A stretch of DNA of 64,000 nucleotides from Planctomicrobium piriforme (GTDB lineage: Bacteria; Planctomycetota; Planctomycetia; Planctomycetales; Planctomycetaceae), in assembly GCA_945860955.1 (NCBI GenBank), contig CAMATH010000015.1:18531-82530 (forward strand). The letters are read 5' to 3'. Numbering within the stretch: the first letter of the stretch is position 1; the number at the start of each line of letters is the position of its first letter. The notes under the pieces were generated by a model. It was not told the DNA's origin. It saw only the letters and a program-made list of their open reading frames with translations, and did no database searches. Made by a program: the position numbers and the translations under genes. Positions 53,588 to 62,087 of this stretch are shown here, piece after piece.

Positions 53588-54240
53588 GATCGGTCACCGG
53601 CTTTGTTTTGAGTCGATGCGTCTAAGAACCGCGGTGCCACACGGAATAATTCAAACGCCGCCAGCGGCAGCAGCCAACTGCCCCAGGCGGCAAAAACGTC
53701 GATCCAGGCGGCGTCGACTCGCGCGACGTCAGCCAAACCAGCGATCAGTCGCAGAACTACGGTCGAACACAACGCCACAAAACAACGTCCCATCCAGCGC
53801 CGATGCTCCGCGAACCGCCGCCGGACCGCCGTTCGCCAACCCAGAAAGGCGAACAACCCCGTGGCGAGTGCCAGGGAAGCGAAGCCGAGGCCGGCGGCTG
53901 GTCCCGCCGCCGCCCGATACGCCATCCAGAGTCCGCTCGGTGCGACCACGAACAGCACCAGCAGGAGCTGAGCCCGTCCCAAAACGCGATGCGACTTCGG
54001 GAATCGAACTCGCATCCGCTCATTGATCAGCAGCAGTCCGAAAATCAGAGTCAGCGGGCCGGCCGCGATGTGCGGATAGAATGCCCACTGGTAACTGTCG
54101 AAAAAGTACGACTCCCGACCTTGAAGAAAGTCGGAATTGAAATTCGGCGGCAGATAGTCCCGATACTTCAACACGACCGCGATCGTGACCTTGAGCACCA
54201 AGAGCGCCGCGAGCCAATTCAACAAGCGGCGCAGAGACAT
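53572..54240 (-). CDS. DUF2306-family membrane protein
   Basis: A 222-residue integral membrane protein with six or so hydrophobic helices. The pattern YPHIAAGPLTLIFGLLLI, then SHRVLGRAQLLLVLFVV and RRRFAEHRRWMGRCFVALC, matches DUF2306, which in some members has conserved His residues at the membrane face (YPHI, SHRV, EHRRWM). Function unknown. It lies in convergent overlap with the arylsulfatase and 37 bp after the DUF1501 gene stop in minus-strand order. Confidence 0.88.
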   Translation of the reverse strand: MSLRRLLNWLAALLVLKVTIAVVLKYRDYLPPNFNSDFLQGRESYFFDSYQWAFYPHIAAGPLTLIFGLLLINERMRVRFPKSHRVLGRAQLLLVLFVVAPSGLWMAYRAAAGPAAGLGFASLALATGLFAFLGWRTAVRRRFAEHRRWMGRCFVALCSTVVLRLIAGLADVARVDAAWIDVFAAWGSWLLPLAAFELFRVAPRFLDASTQNKAGDRSYFFG

Positions 54241-54276
54241 CGTGCTACCGAAAGATTGTCCCGCGACCTTCGCATA

Positions 54277-55773
54277 CTACGCCAGCATCTCCGGCACAAT
54301 GTCGCAGTTCTCGGGCACCAGGGGGACCAGTTGACCCGACCGGTCGGGGATCCGGGTGTGTGGGTCGTAACCCAGCAGGTGGTACATCGTCGCCAGCAGA
54401 TCCTTCGGCGAGACCGGGCGGTCCGTGGGGGTTCCCGCCTCTTTGTCGGTCGCACCGACCACCTTGCCGCGCGCGATTCCGCCGCCTGCAAATGCCAGGG
54501 AATATGCGGTTGACCAATGGTCACGCCCTCCCCCCTGGGCACTGTTGAGCTTTGGTGTCCGGCCGTGATCGCTCAGTACAACAACCAGCGTGTCATCCAG
54601 CATGCCGCGCTGTTCGAGGTCAAGGATCAACCCGGAAAAGCCTTTGTCGAACGGGGGCAAAAGCTGGTCGGTCATCCGTGGATAGTGATTCCAGTGGGTA
54701 TCCCACGCATCCCCTGCGAGGCCGTACTCATCCCAGAAGACGCTGACCAGACGGGTTCCGGCTTCAATCATTCGGCGGGCACCGAGGCACGCCTGTCCGA
54801 ACAACGTCATGCCGTACAGATCGCGTGTCGCCTCTGGCTCCCGACGAATGTCGAGCGCCTCGGTCACTTTGGGGGAAGTCAGCATCGAAAATGCGAGCTG
54901 CTGGTAGCGCGACAGCGTCGCTCCGTCACGCGATGTTTCAAACTCCCGCCGGCAATCGTCGAATTGTGTCAGCAACGTCCGCCGACGATCGAGTCGATCG
55001 AGCGTCAGCTCAGGCAGTGGGTTCGCCGCCGAGAAGCGGAAATGACTGTCGCGCTGGCACCCGACGTACGGATCGGGAACGTCGACCTTCATGTCGCGCA
55101 GAGTCTTCTGAACGGTTCCCGATGATTTCCCGACGAACTCCGTCCAGGTGGGGTTGTAGGTCGAACCCAGAAACGAAGCGTAGGGGCCGGCTCGCGAGAC
55201 CTCGCCAACGCGCTGGCTCGAAAACGGGAACGGGAGCGCGACGTTTTGCGGAACATCCGTCCGCCGGATCGCCGGGTTCTGCTGATCGAGATATTGCAGC
55301 ACCGATCCGAAATAGGGATGGTGTCGGGCGTCGTTGGGCAACAACTCCATCGCCACATCGATCGCGGGGATACCGGTTGTGGCGAACGCGACCCCGTGAA
55401 TCGGGAAGGGGTGCGTGATCGACCGCACGACGGTGATGCGATCGGTCATCTTCGAGATCTGAGGGAGATGCTCGCAGACGTCGAGGCCGGGAAGGGCCGA
55501 AGGAATCGGCCGCATTGTGCCCCGAATCTCGATCGGCGCGTCCGGCTTCATGTCAAACGTTTCGAGCTGGCTCGGCGCTCCGTAAAGGTAAATCAGAATG
55601 CAGTTCTTCGCCCGGCCGAATCCAACCGGCTGCGCCCCTTCGTTCGCGACCGACTCGCGTGAGAGCAAGTCCGACAGCCCCAACCCGCAGGCACCCAGGC
55701 CTCCGATTTGCAGCAGATCGCGGCGTGTGATTCCATCACACATCCGTTTGGGAGAACTCAGAATCCGAAGCAT
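54277..55773 (-). CDS. DUF1501-family protein
   Basis: A 498-residue protein of the DUF1501 family (alkaline-phosphatase/sulfatase-like fold). The N-terminus has a twin-arginine-type signal (TRRDLLQIGGLGACGLGLSDLL). Conserved elements are LIYLYGAPSQLETFDMKPDAP, TDRITVVRSITHPFPIHG, GTRLVSVFWDEYGLAGDAWDTHWNHYP and VVLSDHGRTPKLN. ATG 55773 is preferred. It usually pairs with a PSD1 gene; none is adjacent here, but a PSD1 gene is at the left edge of the window. Role unknown. Confidence 0.94.
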   Translation of the reverse strand: MLRILSSPKRMCDGITRRDLLQIGGLGACGLGLSDLLSRESVANEGAQPVGFGRAKNCILIYLYGAPSQLETFDMKPDAPIEIRGTMRPIPSALPGLDVCEHLPQISKMTDRITVVRSITHPFPIHGVAFATTGIPAIDVAMELLPNDARHHPYFGSVLQYLDQQNPAIRRTDVPQNVALPFPFSSQRVGEVSRAGPYASFLGSTYNPTWTEFVGKSSGTVQKTLRDMKVDVPDPYVGCQRDSHFRFSAANPLPELTLDRLDRRRTLLTQFDDCRREFETSRDGATLSRYQQLAFSMLTSPKVTEALDIRREPEATRDLYGMTLFGQACLGARRMIEAGTRLVSVFWDEYGLAGDAWDTHWNHYPRMTDQLLPPFDKGFSGLILDLEQRGMLDDTLVVVLSDHGRTPKLNSAQGGGRDHWSTAYSLAFAGGGIARGKVVGATDKEAGTPTDRPVSPKDLLATMYHLLGYDPHTRIPDRSGQLVPLVPENCDIVPEMLA

Positions 55774-55975
55774 CGTTGGTCTCACTCCGCTGGTCGGGTA
55801 AGCGCTTTCCTATAGGATACGGGAGGGGTTCGGAAGTCGCAAGGCGGCTCTGTGATTCGGAAACCTGGCGCGGTCTTTGTTTCGTGGCGACGAAGTCGAA
55901 TCCGCCGCGAATCGTGTCAGACGGCTTGACAGAAACATGGCTGCCGCAAAGTGGAATCGGAATTGCGAGAAAGGC

Positions 55976-56746
55976 CTACGTCAGCCGCACGGGGACACCA
56001 CGGTCGGCCAAGTACCGTTTGGTTTCGGGAATGGTGTATTGTCCGTAATGAAAGATGCTGGCGGCGAGTGCCGCGCTGGCTCCGCCAGCAGTGAGCGCGG
56101 TGAAGAGGTGTTCGGGCGAACCGGCACCCCCGCTGGCGACCACGGGTATCTTGACCGCGCGCGACACAGCGCAAGTGATTTCGATGTCGTAACCATCGCG
56201 GGTGCCGTCGGCGTCCATGGAGGTCAACACAATCTCGCCCGCCCCCAGCTCTTCGACTCTGCGGGCCCATTCCACCGCTTCCAGTCCGGTAGGGACCCGG
56301 CCCCCATTAATAAAGACCTCCCAGAACTCCGACCCGTTGCGGTCGACTCGTTTCGGGTCGATATTCACCACAATGCACTGGCTGCCGAATTTCAGGGCCG
56401 CCTCCCGGATGAACTCGGGATTGCGCACTGCGGTGGAGTTGATCGAGACCTTGTCACAGCCGGCCTGCAGCAACTGTCGAATGTCATCGACATTGCGGAT
56501 CCCGCCACCGACGGTCAGGGGCATGAAAATCACCTCGGCGGTCCGGCGAACGACGTCGAGAATGATGTCGCGTCCTTCATGCGACGCGGTGATGTCGAGG
56601 AAAACCAGCTCGTCGGCACCTTCTTGTTCGTACCGGCGCGCGACTTCCACGGGATCGCCGGCATCTCGCAGATTGAGAAAGTTGGTCCCTTTGACGACAC
56701 GGCCGGCGTGGACGTCAAGACAGGGGATGATTCGGCGGGCGAGCAT
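55976..56746 (-). CDS. hisF: imidazole glycerol phosphate synthase cyclase subunit
   Basis: A 256-residue (beta/alpha)8 barrel. It catalyses cyclisation in histidine and purine biosynthesis using ammonia delivered by HisH. Catalytic Asp11 is in [10 protein letters not shown] and Asp130 in VVNIDPKRV. Other signatures are [33 protein letters not shown] and PVVASGGAG. Length is typical. No hisH, hisA or other his genes are adjacent. Confidence 0.97.
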   Translation of the reverse strand: MLARRIIPCLDVHAGRVVKGTNFLNLRDAGDPVEVARRYEQEGADELVFLDITASHEGRDIILDVVRRTAEVIFMPLTVGGGIRNVDDIRQLLQAGCDKVSINSTAVRNPEFIREAALKFGSQCIVVNIDPKRVDRNGSEFWEVFINGGRVPTGLEAVEWARRVEELGAGEIVLTSMDADGTRDGYDIEITCAVSRAVKIPVVASGGAGSPEHLFTALTAGGASAALAASIFHYGQYTIPETKRYLADRGVPVRLT

Positions 56747-57082
56747 GAGTTTAGGGCGGCGTTGTGAGGGAGCAGATGGCTTGGAGTATCTCCGTTTGGA
56801 GCCACGAGTGACAGGTCTTCGGCACAGAATTGAGTACCAATTCCACGAAAACTTCTTGACCCGCGCCGTCGGTCCACTTTATCATTTCGGTGCGTCGTGT
56901 TTGCCGACGCTGCCGGGTTGTCACGAACGATGTCTTCCTGGTGGTGTTCGGCAGCCTGTCCAGATGTTTTAATCGATACCGTCGTCGTCGTCTGAACTCG
57001 AATCCCGTGTCGACTCGATTTCTGTCGAAGAGAAGGTGTCTGATTGTCTTTTCCTCGCGCGGCGACGCCACGGGAATCACTG
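56747..57082. other. intergenic region, no supported gene
   Basis: About 336 bp between the divergent hisF and the coiled-coil protein. A 44-codon minus-strand frame ending just before hisF (56751-56885) has no Shine-Dalgarno and no recognisable family, so it is not called. Promoters for both flanking genes should lie here. Confidence 0.35.
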
Positions 57083-57961
57083 ATGCATATTTCCGGAAAG
57101 ATCCTGGCGGGTTTCGTACTGGTCCTCGGACTGACGGCGGTGTACTTCGCCGCGCGGACGATGGGGGTGCGTCAAGCCTGGATGGAATTGTCCCAGAAGA
57201 ACCGGGACGAATTCCAAAAGAAGCAACAACAACTGATTGACGCGCAGCTTGAACTCGACAAGAAGCGCGCAGAGTTTGTTCGCGCGAACATCGGGTGGGA
57301 ACGAACGTACGAAGGGCCGAACGTTCAAGTCGGCGTCGACGACAATGGGACCGTACTGGTCGATGGCGTCGGCACCCTGAATGGCGTGAAGCCGGGGGAT
57401 GTTGTCTATGTCTTCATTTTGGGGGCGGATGGCAGCAGCACGTTTCTGAGCGCGGTGCAGGTGGCTGATGCCGGGGACGCGCGGTTGAGCGGCCGGCCCT
57501 ATAATCGCATTCGCCAAGGGGAGATCGTTCCCACTGGCCAGAAACTGCTGGGTCGCGTGCGGAAATTGATTCCGACCCGGGTTCAAAATGAATTGGCGAC
57601 TATTGATCAGCGGCTACTGATGCTTGAGCAGAGTCTGGCGAACGCTGGAGCCGATAAGGAGGCGTTGCAGAAGCTTCAGGATCGGACCGACGATTTGATC
57701 GCGAATCGCATCAAGGAGATCAATGGGAATCCCGCGCTGGAAAATGCGAACGTTCCCGACGTGAACAAAGCCGGTTTGCTGGCGTCGATCGCCTCGGAAG
57801 AGGAGATTCGCAACGGTGCGTTACTCGAAGGGGATCAGTTGTTACGGCGGCTGCTGCGAACGCGGCAAAAACTGGAAGAAGTTCTGGACAGCAATCGCGA
57901 GCTGACCGGCACTTTGCCGCAGCCTGCGGGACCGTCGACGATTGGGGCTTCGCTGCGTTAA
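57083..57961 (+). CDS. membrane-anchored coiled-coil protein, unknown function
   Basis: A 292-residue protein. One N-terminal transmembrane helix (GKILAGFVLVLGLTAVYFAA) is followed by a coiled coil (WMELSQKNRDEFQKKQQQLIDAQLELDKKRAEF, long charged helix). A beta-rich centre follows (NVQVGVDDNGTVLVDGVGTLN, VVYVFILGADGSSTFL), then a long helical tail with heptad spacing. The domain should face the periplasm. No family recognised. ATG 57083 is selected because it starts the anchor. Confidence 0.7.
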   Translation: MHISGKILAGFVLVLGLTAVYFAARTMGVRQAWMELSQKNRDEFQKKQQQLIDAQLELDKKRAEFVRANIGWERTYEGPNVQVGVDDNGTVLVDGVGTLNGVKPGDVVYVFILGADGSSTFLSAVQVADAGDARLSGRPYNRIRQGEIVPTGQKLLGRVRKLIPTRVQNELATIDQRLLMLEQSLANAGADKEALQKLQDRTDDLIANRIKEINGNPALENANVPDVNKAGLLASIASEEEIRNGALLEGDQLLRRLLRTRQKLEEVLDSNRELTGTLPQPAGPSTIGASLR

Positions 57962-58076
57962 GTTCGGTAGAATTCGCCTTCCGCTAGGGATGTCGGTGGC
58001 GATTTCAAAAAAGCACATCGCGTCACTTGTCAGACGCGATGTGCCGCGTGTAGAATTCCGCACGTTCCGAGTGCCA

Positions 58077-58161
58077 GCCCTCGTGGCGAAATTGGCAGAC
58101 GCGCTAGGTTCAGGTCCTAGTGGGCTTAACGCCCATGGGGGTTCAAGTCCCTCCGAGGGCA
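58077..58161 (+). tRNA. tRNA-Leu(CAG)
   Basis: An 85-nt cloverleaf. The acceptor stem is GCCCTCG with CGAGGGC, discriminator A. Anticodon arm CTAGG-TTCAGGT-CCTAG gives anticodon CAG. A long variable arm (TGGGCTTAACGCCCA) fits a class II tRNA, and the T-loop is GTTCAAGTC. The 3' CCA is not encoded. Confidence 0.97.
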
Positions 58162-58216
58162 CTCAAAAGTGGTTCGCGTCGCGGCTTGTTCGCGGCGAAA
58201 TCGCCCTGTGGAACAG

Positions 58217-58258
58217 ACAGCCCGTCAGATCGAAAGATCTGAACGGGCTGTTTTATTT
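58217..58258 (+). terminator. intrinsic terminator after tRNA-Leu
   Basis: Stem ACAGCCCGT-CAGATC / GATCTG-A-ACGGGCTGT with a GAAA tetraloop and one bulged A, followed by TTTTATTT. It lies 55 bp downstream of the tRNA and should end its transcript. Confidence 0.9.
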
Positions 58259-58433
58259 CCTGAGTATGGGTCCGATGTCCAATGAACGGAAAAATCGCCG
58301 GTTACCGGTACCGGTCGGCCACGGTCTGATGCACCCCACGCTGGCCTGGAGTTGGGAGTTTGTCCGAAAAGCCTCTTGAGAATCTGCGCGGCGAAACCAG
58401 AATGGAACGGATTATGGTCCTGATTGTGCCGGC

Positions 58434-59189
58434 TTATTTTTTGGCGTTCCTCGAAGTGCGTTTTTTACCGTTTGGCACCTCTGGCCGAGTGTTTGAATTC
58501 TTCCGCATCTGAGGCGTTGATTGACTGTGTCGTTCAACCAGTACCTGTGCGGCCGCCGGTCGACCAAGTGTCACCGGGCGGTCCCCGACGCGTGAGGTGA
58601 TGATGCCGGCTTCGACCGAATTGTTTTCGACAATGGCGGTGACGCCGATTTTGAAGCCATTTTCGCTGAGGTATCTCAGGAATTCCGGCTGCTGGTTGAT
58701 GACGCGGACGACCGTGACCGATTCGTGCAGGTTGCAGTCGGACAGCGGGACGAGTTCGGCACAGTCGGCCCGCATCAGACCGTCGGCCGCTGGAATCGGG
58801 TCGCCATGGGGGTCGACGACGGGGTGTCCGAGGTAGGCGTCAATCCGGTCAATCAGAACGTCACTGACGGCATGTTCCATATTTTCGGCCTCTTCGTGAA
58901 CCTGATCCCAGGTGAGGTCGAGGGTCCGGACGAGAAAGGTCTCGAGCAGCCGATGTCGGCGGAGCATGCGGAGCGCCAGCGTCCGTCCCGCTTTGGTGAG
59001 AGAGACCCCTTCGTACGGCTTGTAGCTCGCCAGTCCGCTGTCGGAGAGGGTTTTCAGCATGCTCGTGACGGTACCAGGTGAGACTTTGACGGCGGCGGCC
59101 AGTTGCCCGGTGGTGACGCTGTCGGAATCATTCGCCTGAGATTGCTGGAGGATCGCTTTGAGGTAGTTTTCGACTGTCAGACTGGCCAT
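58434..59189 (-). CDS. DtxR/MntR-family metal-dependent regulator
   Basis: A 251-residue repressor. The N-terminal winged helix (SLTVENYLKAIL, VSPGTVTSMLKTLSDSGLASY) is followed by a dimerisation/metal domain with EEAENMEH and a HPVVDPHGDPIP motif. At the site where MntR has Asp8 and DtxR Met10, this protein has Asn8, and Lys11 replaces MntR Glu11, so metal specificity is open. An FeoA/SH3-like region spans ~150-215, then a Lys/Arg/Asn-rich tail. It is divergent from the metal ABC operon and probably controls it. Confidence 0.9.
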   Translation of the reverse strand: MASLTVENYLKAILQQSQANDSDSVTTGQLAAAVKVSPGTVTSMLKTLSDSGLASYKPYEGVSLTKAGRTLALRMLRRHRLLETFLVRTLDLTWDQVHEEAENMEHAVSDVLIDRIDAYLGHPVVDPHGDPIPAADGLMRADCAELVPLSDCNLHESVTVVRVINQQPEFLRYLSENGFKIGVTAIVENNSVEAGIITSRVGDRPVTLGRPAAAQVLVERHSQSTPQMRKNSNTRPEVPNGKKRTSRNAKK

Positions 59190-59203
59190 CGAATCGCCCC
59201 GAG

Positions 59204-59221
59204 TTTTTGAACACTCAAAAA
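59204..59221. promoter_or_regulatory. palindromic candidate operator (DtxR/MntR type)
   Basis: A perfect inverted repeat TTTTTGA-ACAC-TCAAAAA between the divergent regulator and metal transport genes, 15 bp upstream of the regulator start and ~55 bp upstream of the lipoprotein start. AT-rich symmetry and position fit a metal-responsive operator for both directions. The exact consensus is not the classical MntR or DtxR box. Confidence 0.6.
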
Positions 59222-59275
59222 GAAAAGTTTTGACAACCCTTGACTGGTCGGGAGGTCGAAGTCAGAATCGTGGAC

Positions 59276-60259
59276 ATGAAGATCCGTATTGTACGCGCAG
59301 CGCCGCCAAAACCAAGCGGCCCCACGGTGGTGTCTGGTCGTCGCTTCCTGCTGGTGTGGGTTGGACTCGCGCTGTCGAGCCTGTGCCTTGGTTGCGGTCC
59401 AGGGACACCTTCCCCGTCCGCGGGGGGGAAGCTTCAGGTTCTGGCGACAACCGGGATGATTGCCGACACGGCGCGGCAGATCGCTGGCGAACACGCGTAC
59501 GTCGCCGCCCTGATGGGGCCGGGGGTCGATCCGCATCTCTACCAGCCGAGTACGCGCGATCAGCGCCGGCTGCGTGAGGCGCAACTGGTCTTCTACAACG
59601 GCTTGCACCTCGAAGGAAAAATGGTCGAGGTGTTTGAGTCGCTCGCGAAGGAGAAATCGGTGGTGGCGGTTTCCGCAGACATTCCCGAGGAGCGACTGCT
59701 GTCGTGGGCTGACGCGGCGGGGATGCACGATCCTCACATCTGGTTCGACGTGGCCTTGTGGAAAACGGCGGCTGAGACCATTGTCGCCGCGTTCTGCGAG
59801 GCTGACCCGCAACACTCCGCCGACTACCGCGCGAACGGCGCGAAGTACCTCATCGAGCTGGAGAAACTTGATCAGTACTGCCGGCAGCGGGTCGAGGAGA
59901 TCGCACCGGACCGCAGGGTATTGATCACCAGTCACGACGCATTTCATTATCTCGGGCGAGCCTATGGATTCGAGGTGGTCGGAATTCAGGGGATCAGTAC
60001 CGAAACCGAAGCGGGATTGCGCCGTTTGACAGATACGGTCGATCTGATCCGCGCCCGGCGAATCACGGCGATCTTTCCTGAATCGAGCGTGTCACGGGCC
60101 GCGATTGAGCGGGTCGCCGTCGACGCGCCGGTCAAGCTGGGGAGCGAACTCTTTTCCGACGCGCTGGGGGCGGCCGACGGGCCGGCGGGAACCTACGTGG
60201 GAATGATCCGCACGAATATCGACTCCATCGTTGAGGCACTTTCCGGCGAGTCGAAATGA
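59276..60259 (+). CDS. metal ABC transporter substrate-binding lipoprotein
   Basis: A 327-residue cluster A-I (ZnuA/PsaA/TroA-like) solute-binding protein. A lipobox-like LGCGPG gives a likely acylated Cys near residue 40. Metal-binding residues are His in VDPHLYQPS, His in HDPHIWFDV, His in ITSHDAFHYLG, and a carboxylate in IFPESSVS. The His-rich loop typical of zinc-specific ZnuA is missing, which slightly favours manganese or iron. ATG 59276 is used; no good Shine-Dalgarno is seen. The next gene overlaps by 4 bp. Confidence 0.93.
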   Translation: MKIRIVRAAPPKPSGPTVVSGRRFLLVWVGLALSSLCLGCGPGTPSPSAGGKLQVLATTGMIADTARQIAGEHAYVAALMGPGVDPHLYQPSTRDQRRLREAQLVFYNGLHLEGKMVEVFESLAKEKSVVAVSADIPEERLLSWADAAGMHDPHIWFDVALWKTAAETIVAAFCEADPQHSADYRANGAKYLIELEKLDQYCRQRVEEIAPDRRVLITSHDAFHYLGRAYGFEVVGIQGISTETEAGLRRLTDTVDLIRARRITAIFPESSVSRAAIERVAVDAPVKLGSELFSDALGAADGPAGTYVGMIRTNIDSIVEALSGESK

Positions 60260-61032
60260 CCGATCCGAATTCTCCTCCTGCCTGCGTCGAGATCCACGAT
60301 CTGACCGTCAGCTATGACAAAAAGCCGGTCTTGTGGAATATCGATGTCAGTTTTCCCGAGGGGGAGTTGATTGGGGTGATCGGCCCCAACGGTGCCGGCA
60401 AAAGCACGTTGATCAAAGCGGTCCTCGGACTGATTCCCGCCGACAGTGGCTGGGTGCGGGTGTATGGTGAGCCGCTCGCCAGGCAGCGGCGGCTGGTCGG
60501 TTACGTCCCGCAGCGGGAAAGTGTCGACTGGGACTTTCCCGTCACGGTCCGCGATGTCGTACTGATGGGAACGTACGGTCGGCTGGGACTGTTGCAGCGT
60601 CCCGGCAAGATCGAACGGGATCTGGCGGACCGGTGCCTGGCCGATGTCGGCATGGCCGACTATCGCGATCGCCAGATTTCCAACCTCTCGGGCGGCCAGA
60701 GACAGCGGGTGTTTCTCGCCCGCGCGCTCGCTCAACAGAGCAAAGTCTATTTCATGGACGAGCCGTTCGTGGGGGTCGACGCCGCCACCGAGTCGGCGAT
60801 CATCGCCCTGCTGCGCACCATGAAGCGCGAGGGACGGACGGTGATCGTCGTCCATCACGATCTCCAGACCGCGCCCGACTACTTTGACAGCATTCTGATG
60901 CTCAACATGCGGCTGGTCGCGTTTGGCCCGACGGCGACCGTCTTCATCCCCGAGTTGTTGCAAAAGACCTACGGCGGCCGGCTGACCATTCTCACCGAGG
61001 CGGCTGAACGGGTCGCCGGGACGCGGAGGTAA
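60256..61032 (+). CDS. metal ABC transporter ATP-binding protein
   Basis: A 258-residue ATPase. Walker A GPNGAGKST, Q-loop GYVPQRESVDWDFPV, signature NLSGGQRQRVFLARAL, Walker B VYFMDEPFVGVD, and switch His VVHHDL are all present. The PQRESVDWDFP stretch is characteristic of manganese/zinc transporters. It begins in an ATGA overlap with the lipoprotein gene, indicating translational coupling. Confidence 0.96.
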   Translation: MTDPNSPPACVEIHDLTVSYDKKPVLWNIDVSFPEGELIGVIGPNGAGKSTLIKAVLGLIPADSGWVRVYGEPLARQRRLVGYVPQRESVDWDFPVTVRDVVLMGTYGRLGLLQRPGKIERDLADRCLADVGMADYRDRQISNLSGGQRQRVFLARALAQQSKVYFMDEPFVGVDAATESAIIALLRTMKREGRTVIVVHHDLQTAPDYFDSILMLNMRLVAFGPTATVFIPELLQKTYGGRLTILTEAAERVAGTRR

Positions 61033-61037
61033 TCCCG

Positions 61038-62087
61038 GTGGATTTCCCCGGAGTACTTGCCAATACGACCAGCTCACAATTCCTTTCGGAAATGGCGCGG
61101 TTCTGGTCGTTTCAAGATGGCAGCGTGCGCACCTCGGCGGCGGCGATGCTGCTGTTGGGGGTGAGTTGCGGATCGTTGGGCTGCTTTGTCGTCTTGCGGC
61201 GACTCTCTTTGGTTGGGGACAGCCTGGGACACGCGGTGCTGCCGGGGGTTTGCCTCGGATTCATGGTGACTTGGTCAAAGAATCCGCTGTGGCTGTTTGT
61301 GGGAGCGACGGTGACCGCGACGATCGCGAGTCTACTGATCGGAACAATCCAGCGCAACACACGGCTCAAGCCCGATGTGGCGATGGGGCTGGTGCTGTCG
61401 GGATTCTTCGGTGTGGGATTGATGCTGTTGTCGCTGATTCAGAATGACTCCCGGGGAGGGCAGGGGGGACTCAATCAGTTTTTCTTCGGACAGGCGGCGG
61501 CGATCAGCGCGAAGGACCTGATGTTGATCGCCGGTGTGACGGCGGTGATTGTGGCAGGAGTGGTCGTGACGTTTAAGGAACTTGCCGTCTCGAGTTTTGA
61601 CGAAGGTTTCGCGGCCTCCTTGGGTCTCCCCACCCGGCGGATCCATTACTTTCTGATGGCACTCACCGGGATGGCGATTGTCATTTCCATTCAAGCCGTG
61701 GGGGTTGTGCTGCTTTCGGCTCTTCTGATTACCCCGGCGGCGACGGCCCTGTTGCTCACGGACAAATTGCCCAGGATGGTGATGCTGTCGGTTCTCTTCG
61801 CGGCGTTTGCGGGAATTGTCGGACTGAATGTCAGTTCGCTGAGCGCCGAGGTTCTCAACGGGTTTCTGGATGTTGTCTTAACCCAGGTTGGGAGGAGTGG
61901 GTTGGAACTGAGTGCCAGCCGCATGAGTACCAGTCCGCCGACTGGTCCGGTGGTGGTCCTGATTCTGGCAATGACATTCCTGACAGCACTCGTCTTTTCA
62001 CCCCGGTACGGCGTCGCGACGAAACTGTTTCGGCGTTGGATACGCGTGCGGGCGGTGCGGAACGGGATGGGGGGGGCATCGGAATGA
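61038..62087 (+). CDS. metal ABC transporter permease
   Basis: A 349-residue ABC-3 family permease with about eight transmembrane helices. Conserved elements are GCFVVLRRLSLVGDSLGHAVLPG and SFDEGFAASLGLPTRRIHYF, followed by a TPAATALLLTDKLPRM loop. The start is GTG 61038, with GGAGG 8 nt upstream. The following permease overlaps by 4 bp (ATGA). It may pair with that permease as a heterodimer. Confidence 0.95.
   Translation: MDFPGVLANTTSSQFLSEMARFWSFQDGSVRTSAAAMLLLGVSCGSLGCFVVLRRLSLVGDSLGHAVLPGVCLGFMVTWSKNPLWLFVGATVTATIASLLIGTIQRNTRLKPDVAMGLVLSGFFGVGLMLLSLIQNDSRGGQGGLNQFFFGQAAAISAKDLMLIAGVTAVIVAGVVVTFKELAVSSFDEGFAASLGLPTRRIHYFLMALTGMAIVISIQAVGVVLLSALLITPAATALLLTDKLPRMVMLSVLFAAFAGIVGLNVSSLSAEVLNGFLDVVLTQVGRSGLELSASRMSTSPPTGPVVVLILAMTFLTALVFSPRYGVATKLFRRWIRVRAVRNGMGGASE

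Noticed and set aside
56751..56885. 44-codon minus-strand frame just upstream of hisF
   Set aside because: No ribosome-binding site and no known family; could only be accepted with conservation data.
58077..58258. tRNA-Leu 3' end as an integration site for a mobile island
   Set aside because: No integrase gene and no repeat of the tRNA 3' end was found in the window.
57942..58379. 145-codon open frame across the tRNA-Leu gene
   Set aside because: It reads through the tRNA and its terminator, so coding is implausible.
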